Assembly: GCA_030645915.1 (NCBI GenBank)
Contig: JAUSNO010000006.1
Span: forward strand, 1-64,000
Reading direction: 5' to 3'
Origin: Undibacterium sp.
Lineage (GTDB): Bacteria; Pseudomonadota; Gammaproteobacteria; Burkholderiales; Burkholderiaceae_D
DNA: 64,000 nucleotides
Shown: in pieces, positions 27,075 to 35,849 of the stretch
Layout: every line of letters starts with the position of its first letter
Numbering within the stretch: the stretch's first letter is position 1
Translations under genes and position numbers: made by a program
Notes under the pieces: model-generated
Databases searched by the model: none
Seen by the model: only the letters and a program-made list of their open reading frames with translations
Told to the model about the DNA's origin: nothing

Positions 27075-29507
27075 ATGGATTCCTCAACCCGTATTAAAGT
27101 CTTAGGACGCCTGGCCCAGTCAAGCACGCCAGCCGCTGATGAGGCCATTGGCCGCGCGTGCGAGCAGGCATTCGCCGCGTTGGCTGAAGGCAGTGAGTAC
27201 GATACCCTTGAGTTCAGCATGGACGTGCTCGCTACGGTGGGATCGCGGCGGAGCAAGGAAGTAGTCTCTGCCATAGACAACTTTATTCGCTCAGCGGAGG
27301 CTCGGCATCTGGTCTATTCGAATGAGTACGGTGCTATGGTAGAGATGCTGGCAAAGTACCGCAACGCATATACGCTGATATCCAAAAGCATCGAAGTGCT
27401 GTCCGGGTTGCGCTACTTAGAGACACCTGCTGTCGTCGATACCTTGCTCTGGGCTTCTACTCATGCCGAGGAGTCTGTGCGTAAGGACGCTACGTCGGCA
27501 CTGCGCAGTCTGGCGAAATACAACCTGTCGGTCTATTACGGCCAGGGCACCGAGTCAGGCCGGGGGATTGGAGCAGCACCTCAACTTTTGGTGGTCGACA
27601 CCCTGGAGAAGAAGAGCGAAGAGGAGCTGAAAACCCCTCTCCGCGGGATACTCACTCTCTTGGAGGGATTGCTGTCGACGTCGATGGAGTCCTCCAGCTG
27701 GTCGTCGACAGCGGTGACTCTGAATCGGGCCACGACGCCTGCGGATGACGACATCGTGGCCGTACGACAAAGGAGCATTACTCTTCTCAAAAAGCTCTAC
27801 GGCCTTTTTGAAACCAAGTCGCAGAAGCTGTCCATCATCAGAACGCTAAATTCCGCCGCACGCACTCAGATTATGGGAGCTATGGATAAGGCATATGCAG
27901 ACATGATCTCCGCGAATACGCAGGAGGTGCTGGTTTTCTTTGCTCACATTGTCAAAGATGAAGACCTTCAGATAGTTCAAAAGCTCGAACACGACAGTTA
28001 TTGGATTTACTATCACAGTCAATCTGAGCATGTGAGGTCTACAGCGCTTGAGGTGAAGGCCGTCATAGACGCTAACGAAGAGTACGCAATCTACAAGGCA
28101 CTCGTAGGATTCGAGGGCGTCTTCGGCGATTGGTCAAAGTCCACGCGTGACGAGTCGTTTGCACTTGGATCCCAGGATTTCCGAGTGAGCGAGGCGCGTG
28201 TGATTGCGTCTCGGATCGCAGATGAGGGCTTCGACATATGGCGGCGCAGGATCCTTACTTTCGCCAAGACCGAGTCCAACGACCTTGCGACCTTTCCAGT
28301 CTTCTACGAGTTTCTCGCGGAGGTGGCGAGTTCTTATCCGGTTTTCGCACTCGACTTGCTCATCAAGGATTCCGACGCACTATCGAAGTTCCTGATACCG
28401 ATTCTTCGTGGCCTTTGGGATAGCGAGAAACGTGATGAATTGCTGCCGCTCATACAGAGATGGGTGCAGCAGGCGCGCCCAGAAGAGACCAATTTCCTCT
28501 ACGCGTGCGCCAAGCTCTTCTTGTCAACCAAGGATGTCGATGTCGAGCTCTTGGGGCAACTGCTCGACAAGGCGATTGAGCTCAAGGACGCCTTTGTTCT
28601 GCGCCAGGTTGCTTCTGTTGCCATCGCGAGGTCTGCTACGAACGAAGTCCGCGGTGAGCTGAAGGTACTGTTCTTGCGGGCTTTGTCTCGTCTTACGGAG
28701 CTTAAAGATGCGAACTGGGTCAGGGAAATCTGGTTCCAGAAGGACGCGAAGGAAATGATCGCGGAGTTCTCTCCAAAGGAGCGCAGTGAGGTGTTGAAGA
28801 ACCTGCAACTCCTTCCTCAAATCGACTACCAAGCCGAGGAAGTGCTGTCTGTGATTGCGGAGCGCGAGCCGCGCGATGTCGTGGAGTTCCTCTGCGCACG
28901 GCTGTACGAGCCTGACGAACACGCAACAGCACTCGCCGAGAGGGAAGGGGTAGCGCACGAGGAACTGCCCTTCCAGTTTCATACGCTGCAAGATCCACTG
29001 TCCAGTGACCCTAAGATGGTGGTCCAGAAGGTCTTGGACTGCTATCGCAAGGACTCCTCACTCTTCGAGTTTAGGGGCGCAAAGCTCCTCCAAGTGATCT
29101 TCCCCCAGTTCTCGGAAACCTTTCAGGAAGCACTGGTGCGATTGGTTCGCGAGGGCGGCGATACAGAGCTGGAGTTCGTGGCCGATATCCTGCGTGCTTA
29201 CAACGGAGAAACGTTCATTCATCCAGTCGCCAGAGAGCTCATCAAGCGTTTGCCACCGGGCAGTCCACTCCTTACAGAGGTCGAGATCGCCCTTCAGAGC
29301 ACTGGCGTTGTCTCAGGAGAGTACGGAATGGCCGAAGCGTACGAAAGGAAGCGCCTTGAGGTGCTGGACTGGCTCCAAGACCCCGATGACCGAATTCGAA
29401 CATTTGCCGTCAAGTACATCTCGGAACTTGAGGTCATGCGAGACAGCGAGAGGGCGCGTGCTGAAGAGTCAATAGCACTGCGAAAGTTCAATCACGGAGA
29501 GAAGTAA
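27075..29507 (+). CDS. large HEAT-like helical-repeat protein
   Basis: An 810-residue protein built almost wholly of paired helices of about 35-40 residues, in the style of HEAT/ARM repeats (for example VDTLLWASTHAEESVRKDAT, then SALRSLAKYN). No catalytic motif, Walker loop or membrane segment is seen. Starting 4 bp after the PIN gene, it probably acts as its scaffold, sensor or regulator. The pair has no counterpart that I recall among named defence systems, though the architecture (nuclease plus long repeat sensor) fits one. Confidence 0.75.
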   Translation: MDSSTRIKVLGRLAQSSTPAADEAIGRACEQAFAALAEGSEYDTLEFSMDVLATVGSRRSKEVVSAIDNFIRSAEARHLVYSNEYGAMVEMLAKYRNAYTLISKSIEVLSGLRYLETPAVVDTLLWASTHAEESVRKDATSALRSLAKYNLSVYYGQGTESGRGIGAAPQLLVVDTLEKKSEEELKTPLRGILTLLEGLLSTSMESSSWSSTAVTLNRATTPADDDIVAVRQRSITLLKKLYGLFETKSQKLSIIRTLNSAARTQIMGAMDKAYADMISANTQEVLVFFAHIVKDEDLQIVQKLEHDSYWIYYHSQSEHVRSTALEVKAVIDANEEYAIYKALVGFEGVFGDWSKSTRDESFALGSQDFRVSEARVIASRIADEGFDIWRRRILTFAKTESNDLATFPVFYEFLAEVASSYPVFALDLLIKDSDALSKFLIPILRGLWDSEKRDELLPLIQRWVQQARPEETNFLYACAKLFLSTKDVDVELLGQLLDKAIELKDAFVLRQVASVAIARSATNEVRGELKVLFLRALSRLTELKDANWVREIWFQKDAKEMIAEFSPKERSEVLKNLQLLPQIDYQAEEVLSVIAEREPRDVVEFLCARLYEPDEHATALAEREGVAHEELPFQFHTLQDPLSSDPKMVVQKVLDCYRKDSSLFEFRGAKLLQVIFPQFSETFQEALVRLVREGGDTELEFVADILRAYNGETFIHPVARELIKRLPPGSPLLTEVEIALQSTGVVSGEYGMAEAYERKRLEVLDWLQDPDDRIRTFAVKYISELEVMRDSERARAEESIALRKFNHGEK

Positions 29508-29659
29508 CTCTGCCGGTTAGCTGTGAGTTAGAGAGACCACTTTTTGGTCACCCATTGCCTGCATGCGACCGTCCAATTCGGGGGGCAAGCGCCGATGACT
29601 GCAGCGACGCGACCGCGTACAATCGGCCAGAAGCGGCCATCTGAAACAAGGAAATCGCA

Positions 29660-29938
29660 ATGACGTATATTGACGTGCGGTGGATACATGAAAATGAATT
29701 CGACCCAATTCGGTTAGTGTCTGAGCTCGGCTCCGACAGTTTTGAAACGAGAAAATTGGAATTTTTTCGCAATGGAAGCATTGGCTATGCTGGTGAATTC
29801 GGAGCATCACACGGAGTTGAACTCGGAACGGTGCCAGTGCCTTCTCTAGAAGAAATTAACCGCGATGCAGAATTCAAGGGTATTGAAATAAGCAACGCTG
29901 ATTTCGAGGAAATGTGGTCTAGAGCAGCGGTGTCTTAA
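29660..29938 (+). CDS. DUF6881-like small protein
   Basis: A 92-residue protein matching the DUF6881 pattern: YIDVRWIHENEFDP, ETRKLEFFRNGSIGYA, then LGTVPVPSLEEIN and a final FEEMWSRA. These are small, widespread beta-rich proteins, often next to toxin or accessory genes and suspected immunity proteins. A GGCCA repeat (29623-29641) stands right before its AAGGAAA ribosome site. Confidence 0.75.
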   Translation: MTYIDVRWIHENEFDPIRLVSELGSDSFETRKLEFFRNGSIGYAGEFGASHGVELGTVPVPSLEEINRDAEFKGIEISNADFEEMWSRAAVS

Positions 29939-30028
29939 GGACGTTCTGCAACAACGCGTCGCTGGTGCAACTCGACACGAAGCCGCCATAGAGCAAATAG
30001 AGTAAATAAAAAAATGAGAGAAATTTAA

Positions 30029-30922
30029 ATGAGGTTTTTATTGTCTTCGACTGCACTAATACTGCTGTTTTTTTCTCAAACAACTCTCTCGCAGGAAAGC
30101 AAGAATTGTGGAGCAATAGTTAAATCTGCACAAGAGGCTGCGAACAAGGCGGATTGGATAATCGAAGGGGATATTACCGCTACGTTTCGAATGAACACCT
30201 TGCCAAGTCGCATTGAAGTCAGCATTGAAAATGCCAAGGTCCTTTATGAACTTGAGCAATCTCCGCGTTTTTTTTCAGCGGCATTACCGGTTTCTTCTTG
30301 TTTTCCCAACAGCATGACATCTTTATGGGGGAAAACCGCAAATAAGCTTATCGGTAAACGAATGCGATTTTTCGGAACAAAGCTTAGCCATGACCGTAGT
30401 TTCTTTTTTATGCAGCCAGCAGAGCAAGCAATGCCGTCATTCTCAGCAACGCGCAAAGAATATGCGGACAAAAAACATGCTCCTATTATCACCCCAACGG
30501 GACCAGATGGCTGGTCTAGAGCACGTTCAACAGAAGGTAATTTTTCCATCGAAATGCCAGGGCTTTTTACTGACATAACCAAGGGAAGTGGTAAGCAACC
30601 CGCATTTATACTACGCGGGACTGACCGATATGGAGCTACCTTTATGGTAGTTTTTGAGCGCTCTGGACCTGGCTCAGAGATGGGGAGAACATTTGACTCA
30701 ATTTTTTCGAAACCGAATGCTAAGGTGATTACTTTTAAAGGGGCGGATGCAGTGTCTACGCTCGATGAGTTGTCTCGAAGTGATGGCGCAGAAATTTCTC
30801 ATGGGCTTTGGTTTCGAGTTCCCGGCGGGACATACATGTTAGGTATAGTTACCGACAAAGCGCATGAGGTGGAGTCAATGAAATTCAAAGACCGATTCTT
30901 TAATTCTCTAACTTTTGAATAA
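30029..30922 (+). CDS. secreted hypothetical protein (297 aa)
   Basis: A signal peptide (MRFLLSSTALILLFFSQTTLS) is followed by a mature part in two halves. The first is a beta-rich segment with a cysteine pair (NCGAIV, SSCFPN) that resembles small OB-like periplasmic domains. The second has repeated beta strands around GTDRYGATFMVVFERSGPGS. No family is recognised. Exported, probably periplasmic. Confidence 0.65.
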   Translation: MRFLLSSTALILLFFSQTTLSQESKNCGAIVKSAQEAANKADWIIEGDITATFRMNTLPSRIEVSIENAKVLYELEQSPRFFSAALPVSSCFPNSMTSLWGKTANKLIGKRMRFFGTKLSHDRSFFFMQPAEQAMPSFSATRKEYADKKHAPIITPTGPDGWSRARSTEGNFSIEMPGLFTDITKGSGKQPAFILRGTDRYGATFMVVFERSGPGSEMGRTFDSIFSKPNAKVITFKGADAVSTLDELSRSDGAEISHGLWFRVPGGTYMLGIVTDKAHEVESMKFKDRFFNSLTFE

Positions 30923-31434
30923 AATAATTCGTACTTCACGGTTCGCAACGGGAATAATTCAGAAATAAATGCGAAGGCCCCCAAAGGACATAAGATAAAG
31001 CATGACGAGAAAAAGACGCAGGTAGGCAAAAAGGACTCGCTATTGAAATACTATGAAATATGAATATCAAAATTGGCGCCGAGGCCGGCTAGCCAACTAC
31101 CTATTCACCTTGGTGCGGAGTCTTGTGTAAGGTCGAGTGTATTGCCTCTTCAATCAAATTTCGATGGCCGCTATTGGGAACCGCGACTGACCGCAGTGGG
31201 GCGAAAGCCGACCTTCGAATTTTATTTCAATTTTACTAATTTCGTTGGTAGAATAGAAATCAATCTCCACGCCTCTTTTGTCGATTTGGTTCTACCTTTT
31301 ATTCGAGGTATTATCAATTTGAGCAAGGTACCATAAGGACATCCAGAGAAAAGAAACCGAAGAGCTACTTTTTTACTCCCGGTTAATTTACCATTTTGCA
31401 AATTAAATCACGTTAGATGTAGAAGTCATACACC
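30923..31434. other. 512-bp stretch without a supported gene
   Basis: The frame 31073-31336 starts at a non-ATG codon and has no recognisable features. GGCCGGCTAGCC and AAAGCCGACCTTCG segments (31080-31095, 31205-31219) look like worn copies of the GGCCA repeat family. A promoter for the next gene should lie at the right end. Confidence 0.4.
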
Positions 31435-32190
31435 ATGGAACGCAAACTTAACTACTCGATATTTGGCTTTCTTCAGGAGAACGTTGGTCACTTGCGCAAT
31501 TTGCGCCCCGATTTGTATATGTCTCCTGCCCAGGATAGCTCCCAAATACTTGGCAGCTTGGTAGAGAGATTGGACTTCGCTGAAATAATGAATAGTAACT
31601 TTCCCATTGTTCAATCAATCAATACCTCCATAGTGCTCAACACTACAGGTTTTTTTGAAGGACTCTTAGAAAACATCCTATTGAGGAAAATTGGTTCAAT
31701 TTCACATCTTCCTGATCCAATTTCTGCCATTGCAAGTGATTACAAGGATACGGTCATACGAATAAGCTCACTCGATGGATTTAAAAAACATTTTCGAAAG
31801 CTGTTTGGAGTCAATCTCTCGGAAATCCTTAGCGCTCATCATCAAGATTTAAAATTCATAGAGAAGTTTTATCTGATCAGGCACTTACTAACTCACGGAT
31901 CAACGATTGATACCTCTTCGTATAATATCGGAAATGGAATGTCGTTAAGGCATGTTGATCCTGATTACTTGAGCTTGATGGAAATGCTACAACTCAGGTA
32001 CTCGCTCAACGAAGAATTCAAAGTTGATTTCTTAAGTCTCATGTTATACAGCAAGATCATTGATGATTTCAGCGAAACCATTTTCAACCTTTCTAAGTAT
32101 CTTGTTGGCGAACTTGTGAAACGAAAATTATTGGATATATCAGACTCATGGGGAGACTATTCCGGTTGGACAATGTGGGGAAAACTCTGA
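31435..32190 (+). CDS. HEPN-like hypothetical protein
   Basis: A 251-residue helical protein with R149-H154 in FYLIRHLLTHGSTID, an Rx4H motif in the context seen in apea/RiboL-PSP HEPN proteins. The first 140 residues are helical with an FFEGLLENILLR amphipathic helix. Such proteins can be RNases in toxin-antitoxin or abortive-infection loci. No antitoxin-like neighbour (MNT, small DNA-binding) is seen beside it. The call is from the motif and the helix pattern. Confidence 0.6.
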   Translation: MERKLNYSIFGFLQENVGHLRNLRPDLYMSPAQDSSQILGSLVERLDFAEIMNSNFPIVQSINTSIVLNTTGFFEGLLENILLRKIGSISHLPDPISAIASDYKDTVIRISSLDGFKKHFRKLFGVNLSEILSAHHQDLKFIEKFYLIRHLLTHGSTIDTSSYNIGNGMSLRHVDPDYLSLMEMLQLRYSLNEEFKVDFLSLMLYSKIIDDFSETIFNLSKYLVGELVKRKLLDISDSWGDYSGWTMWGKL

Positions 32191-32307
32191 AATTGCATAT
32201 TCTTATTGGAAGCTCACCACCTAATATTTCGTGGTACACGGTCTGCCACCAGCGCTGCGCGCTTCAGGAGTTCGGTGCGCTCCAACGTTGAAAATTTCTC
32301 GTGAAAG

Positions 32308-32348
32308 TCCGCTTGCAGTCTCTTTTTCCCGCCAAGGTGGCGGACATA
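32308..32348 (+). repeat. CAGTCTC-family repeat, short copy
   Basis: GTCCGCTTGCAGTCTC followed by TTTTTCCCGCC and ending GGCGGACAT, with inverted ends (GTCCGC/GCGGAC). Other members at 33478-33530, 34681-34743 and 35400-35459. Confidence 0.7.
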
Positions 32349-32385
32349 TTAGTTAGTCGCTTAAACAATAATTATCGAGGGCAAA

Positions 32386-32634
32386 ATGAAAAATACAAGT
32401 CAATATTGGTTCCGAGCAAAGCAATATGGCTGGGGATGGGGCTTACCAAACACTTGGCATGGTTGGGTTGTTCTGGTTATTTTTACCGTTGCACTGGCAT
32501 TAATTTTCAATTTTTTCCCACCTGATACTGACCTGGCTTTTTTCTTAATCGGCGTTGCTATCATTTCGGCAATGCTGATTGCCGTGTGTTACATCAAAGG
32601 TGAGCCTCCAAAATGGCGTTGGGGAAATAAGTGA
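32386..32634 (+). CDS. small membrane protein (82 aa)
   Basis: Two hydrophobic helices (residues ~26-43 and ~51-68) follow an aromatic amphipathic start (YGWGWGLPNTWHGW) and precede a basic tail ending KWRWGNK. This GWGWG-start small membrane protein type is widespread; its role is unknown. It sits after the CAGTCTC repeat at 32308. Confidence 0.65.
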   Translation: MKNTSQYWFRAKQYGWGWGLPNTWHGWVVLVIFTVALALIFNFFPPDTDLAFFLIGVAIISAMLIAVCYIKGEPPKWRWGNK

Positions 32635-32743
32635 TCGCACCATCCTATGCAATCAAGATGACCTCTTTGAAAATGCTGACTTCAAGTTTCGCATACGGTG
32701 CGTCGGCACCTTTTTTTGATTGTTGGCGCTAACAAGGATAAAT

Positions 32744-33430
32744 ATGGTATTTCGTAAAACAATTGATTTCGTTAAAACTAATTCGCCGATATTGGAACCC
32801 ATTACAAAATTTGGTGGGCAACCGAATTGGCTTGAAGGGTCGCAGTGGCCAATAAGCAAAGTTCTAAATATTCCAATGCGTTTCATTTGCCAAATTGAAC
32901 TGACCGAAGATTTGTTTCATGGATGCTCAGGAAAAATGGCATATGTTTTCATGACAGATGATGAAGGATATGTCGATGGCACCTGGGAGCCGGATGGTGG
33001 GGAGAATGCAGTTATTATTCAGCCAAATGGGAAACCTCAGGCTAACGTTCAGAACATAACAATTGGTCCGAGTTTGCAAAATTACGTTGAAATTGAAGGT
33101 AGAGACCGGCTGCAACCGATCGACGTAGAACTGGCAGTCAACCTTGCCGTTGCTGAGGATCCTGAATTTATTGAAGAGACCCAACGGTTTGAAATGACCG
33201 AGGCTGATTCGAAAAAATACAGCGATACTTTGTCTGGAAATAAAATTGGTGGAACCCCTGGTTTCCTTCAGGGAGATGAGTTTCCCGACAATGAGACCGA
33301 TTGGCAATTGCTAATGCAATTAGACTCTTGTGGTCTTCCGTTTAGTGTTAATTTTGGCGATTCAGGAATTGCATACGCCTTTATCAATCGAGATGGATCT
33401 AAAGGGAAATTTTTGTGGCAATGTTGTTAA
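32744..33430 (+). CDS. YwqG/DUF1963 family protein
   Basis: ATG at 32744 after AAGGATAA gives 228 residues. KFGGQPNWLEGSQWP and NKIGGTPGFLQGDEFP are the paired DUF1963 signatures, with strands in MAYVFMTDDEG and the QLLMQLDS stretch. The family is cytoplasmic, of unknown function, and common in accessory regions. The end GKFLWQCC is intact. Confidence 0.8.
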   Translation: MVFRKTIDFVKTNSPILEPITKFGGQPNWLEGSQWPISKVLNIPMRFICQIELTEDLFHGCSGKMAYVFMTDDEGYVDGTWEPDGGENAVIIQPNGKPQANVQNITIGPSLQNYVEIEGRDRLQPIDVELAVNLAVAEDPEFIEETQRFEMTEADSKKYSDTLSGNKIGGTPGFLQGDEFPDNETDWQLLMQLDSCGLPFSVNFGDSGIAYAFINRDGSKGKFLWQCC

Positions 33431-33733
33431 GCGGCGCTTGCGCATTGCCAGCAAAGTTGCAATAGATAGAAACCTGAATGACCGCTCACAGTCTCTTTTT
33501 GCCTATCGCACTAGCGGATGAGAGCCGACAGCTGTTCTTCGAATTTCATTAGATTCTACGTAGGAAGCAGATCGTGGACCTTGCGTTTCATTGCTAGGCG
33601 GCAAATAAATGTTTTCGTTTCGCATTAGGAATGGGCTGTTTCTTTGCTGCGATCAGCACGCACTTCCTCACTCGCTATTTGACTCACGGTAAAATTCAAA
33701 GACTTTTAATTTATAGAAAATCGGTGGGCATAA
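33431..33733. other. non-coding with CAGTCTC repeat copy
   Basis: Holds a 53-bp member of the CAGTCTCTTTTT repeat family at 33478-33530. The rest shows no gene. The region immediately before 33734 carries no strong ribosome site. Confidence 0.45.
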
Positions 33734-34645
33734 GTGAGCAAATCTAGACGATCCGGAATTTTTTTCGTAGTTCTCTTGTCGTTACTTGTAACGGCTTGCG
33801 GTACTACGGCCTCAAGCAACGAATTCAACGAATATATTAATGACCGCAATGCGCAGCGTATTGCTATTCAAGTCTGTCTGCCGGATAAGTCAGCATTCTT
33901 TGACGAACTGAGCATTGATGTTACAGATATGCCCCGAGATATTCCATACGAAGAAAAACGTAAGATGTTCCAAGATGCAAGGAATTACAAAAAATATGTT
34001 AACCCCTATAAATCCGGCAGTAGTACTAGAGAATATGAAATCATTCGACAATGGCGCGCTCCGAATGACAATACTGATTTTTCTAATAATTGGATCGGGT
34101 TTGGGATGGCAAGTAATGTCAAGGGAGTCGTGAGCGATGGGGACGGAGCTGCATATTTGTCGGATAGTACAGAAACAAATCAGGCTGTGTTTTTTAAATT
34201 CACTCATGAGAGGCCTGGCGATGTCATTGCTATACATATTAGCGTTGGCAAGGATCAAAACGGCAATACGGTTGGGATGGATCGAGACGGCAAAGTAGAG
34301 CGAAGGGTCTTTTGGTTCAAAGCACCGAAAAATATAAAGGCAAAGGAATACACTGATTGGACAGCGCCTTTATCTGAAGAGGGGCCTAGCGAAAAGGCAG
34401 CGGCAAAATTCCCAACGTTCTGGTTGCTGACTCACAACAAAGACATGCCTATCTACGCAGTTACCAGTAGTGCACCGCGAATTCGTTTCACACTATTGAG
34501 TAGTGATGAGTATTACGCTCTTGATGAAAAGGGAAGCCGCGCAAAGGATTCAGCGTGGTTACAACGTACTATTGGTTCGCCGTCTAGCGATGACGTGCAA
34601 ATTCATTTGATTCCGAAGAAAGAAAACAATATTCCCTCTTGCTGA
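33734..34645 (+). CDS. lipoprotein of unknown function
   Basis: GTG start at 33734. The signal MSKSRRSGIFFVVLLSLLVTAC contains lipobox LVTAC with Cys22 acylated. The mature protein (about 280 residues) is rich in charged and aromatic residues, with a VFFKFTHERPGDVIAIHISVG strand pair and a C-terminal cysteine. Probably anchored in the outer membrane or periplasmic face. No family recognised. Confidence 0.7.
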   Translation: MSKSRRSGIFFVVLLSLLVTACGTTASSNEFNEYINDRNAQRIAIQVCLPDKSAFFDELSIDVTDMPRDIPYEEKRKMFQDARNYKKYVNPYKSGSSTREYEIIRQWRAPNDNTDFSNNWIGFGMASNVKGVVSDGDGAAYLSDSTETNQAVFFKFTHERPGDVIAIHISVGKDQNGNTVGMDRDGKVERRVFWFKAPKNIKAKEYTDWTAPLSEEGPSEKAAAKFPTFWLLTHNKDMPIYAVTSSAPRIRFTLLSSDEYYALDEKGSRAKDSAWLQRTIGSPSSDDVQIHLIPKKENNIPSC

Positions 34646-34680
34646 TTTTGGACTTCGAATTTGCACAGAAATCAAACATG

Positions 34681-35020
34681 AATGTCCGCTCTCAGTCTCT
34701 TTTTGCCTTTCGCGCTAGCGGCTGAAGGGCGGGAGCGGACATACAATCGAATCCAGTAGACATAGGCTTCAGTCGTGCGTAAGCTATCACACTTGCCACT
34801 CAGGCAATTTTTGACGAAATTGAACAACTTTGATAGTTTGGAAAATGTTACAAAAGTGGAATGCGTGACGTCCATTGAAGCTGTCTGCCTTTCCTGGTTA
34901 TTGAGTACTGATAAAAATTACAGCATATTGCTGAAAGCATTGCAGGGCAACAGTTACGAAGGAACTGCCTCGCCAGGATAGGCGGAATTTTTTTTCACCC
35001 TATTTGAAGTTAGATATCAC
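34681..35020 (+). repeat. ~340-bp duplicated intergenic element, copy 1
   Basis: It begins with the CAGTCTCTTTTTGCC repeat head (34681-34743, ends TGTCCGCTC and GAGCGGACA inverted) and runs to just before the membrane gene start. It is matched along its length by 35400-35735. It contains a GTG frame (34775-34981) also open in copy 2 until GNS. The differences between copies are mostly non-synonymous, so coding is doubtful. Confidence 0.8.
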
Positions 35021-35299
35021 ATGACAAACGCCCAGCGGCCTTCTCATTTACGTGCATTGGTATGGGGTGCTATCGCATTCTTTACGCTTGCAATTGGGAG
35101 CTGGGCAATCGTGTTCCTCGGAGAGCGCAATGGCGTTATGAAGTTTGGTGGTCGATCGTTGACGGTTATCATTCGCGCCGAGGAGCCCGAGAGGTTCGAG
35201 CAGTGGGCGACATTCTTCAACGTTGCCGCCGTCGTGTGGATTGGATTGGGATTTGCAGCTCTGGCCATAGCACTCGCATGGAAGAAGAGGAAATCATGA
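35021..35299 (+). CDS. small membrane protein between duplicated elements
   Basis: A 92-residue protein with two hydrophobic helices (~12-33 and ~68-87) and a polar, charged segment between (FGGRSLTVIIRAEEPERFEQW). Basic end KKRKS. No family recognised. It is bounded upstream by the copy-1 element and downstream by an attC-like site. Confidence 0.6.
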   Translation: MTNAQRPSHLRALVWGAIAFFTLAIGSWAIVFLGERNGVMKFGGRSLTVIIRAEEPERFEQWATFFNVAAVVWIGLGFAALAIALAWKKRKS

Positions 35300-35321
35300 G
35301 GTGTATTGCGACCAGAGGATG

Positions 35322-35378
35322 TTCTAACATGCCGCTCCACGCTGTCACCTGCGGTGCAGGTGAGCTGCAACGTTAAAC
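35322..35378 (+). repeat. attC-like recombination site
   Basis: Runs from TTCTAAC to GTTAAAC (a good R' core GTTRRRY), with CCGCTCCACG and GAGCTGCAAC inner arms and a central CACCTG-CGGTG-CAGGTG stem. R'' deviates from consensus in its first bases. Its place 22 bp after a gene stop fits a cassette end. Weaker than the site at 25314. Confidence 0.55.
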
Positions 35379-35399
35379 ACCATATTTTCGAGCCTCGAC

Positions 35400-35735
35400 T
35401 GTCTCCTTTCAGTCTCTTTTTGCCTTTCGCAATAGCGGCTGAGGGGCGAAAGCAGGCATACAACCGAATCCCGTAGACATATGGTCAAGTCGTGCGTGGC
35501 TATCGTACTTGTCAGACAGGCAATTTTGGGGGGCTGAATAACTTCGCTTGTTTGGAAATTTCTACGAACGCGAAGTGCCCGGCGTCCATGGAAGCTATCT
35601 GCTTTTCCTGGTTATTTAGTTCTGATAGAAATTACAGCATATTGCCGAAAGCATTACAGGGCAACAGTTAAGAAGAAACTACCTCTCCTGGATAGGAGGA
35701 ATTTTTTTCACTCTATTTGAAGTTAGACCACTTAC
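35400..35735 (+). repeat. ~340-bp duplicated intergenic element, copy 2
   Basis: Diverged copy of 34681-35020, with the same ends: the CAGTCTCTTTTTGCC head, and the GAATTTTTTTCAC...TATTTGAAGTTAGA tail directly before an ATG. In copy 1 the ATG opens the 92-aa membrane protein; here it opens a 37-codon remnant. Confidence 0.8.
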
Positions 35736-35849
35736 GATGCCGCAACTGAAAATCGGTGACCTAATACTCGACAATCTTGGCCGTGAAGGTATTGTAAGAA
35801 ACATCGGCAACCTCACTCTTTCTAGATTGGGGTTGCCGTTCGCTTCTTG
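35736..35849 (+). pseudogene. short cassette ORF remnant (37 codons)
   Basis: ATG right after the copy-2 repeat opens MPQLKIGDLILDNLGREGIV, then a stop after GLPFAS. The opening resembles small hypothetical proteins with a GDL-x6-GREGIV turn, so this may be the intact N-terminus of a truncated gene. Confidence 0.4.

Noticed and set aside
31073-31336. 87-aa frame
   Set aside because: No ATG start, no ribosome site and no motif, in a region with worn repeat copies.
34775-34981. GTG-started 68-aa frame in the duplicated element
   Set aside because: The frame stays open in both copies, but differences are mostly non-synonymous and the second copy stops early, so selection for protein is not shown.
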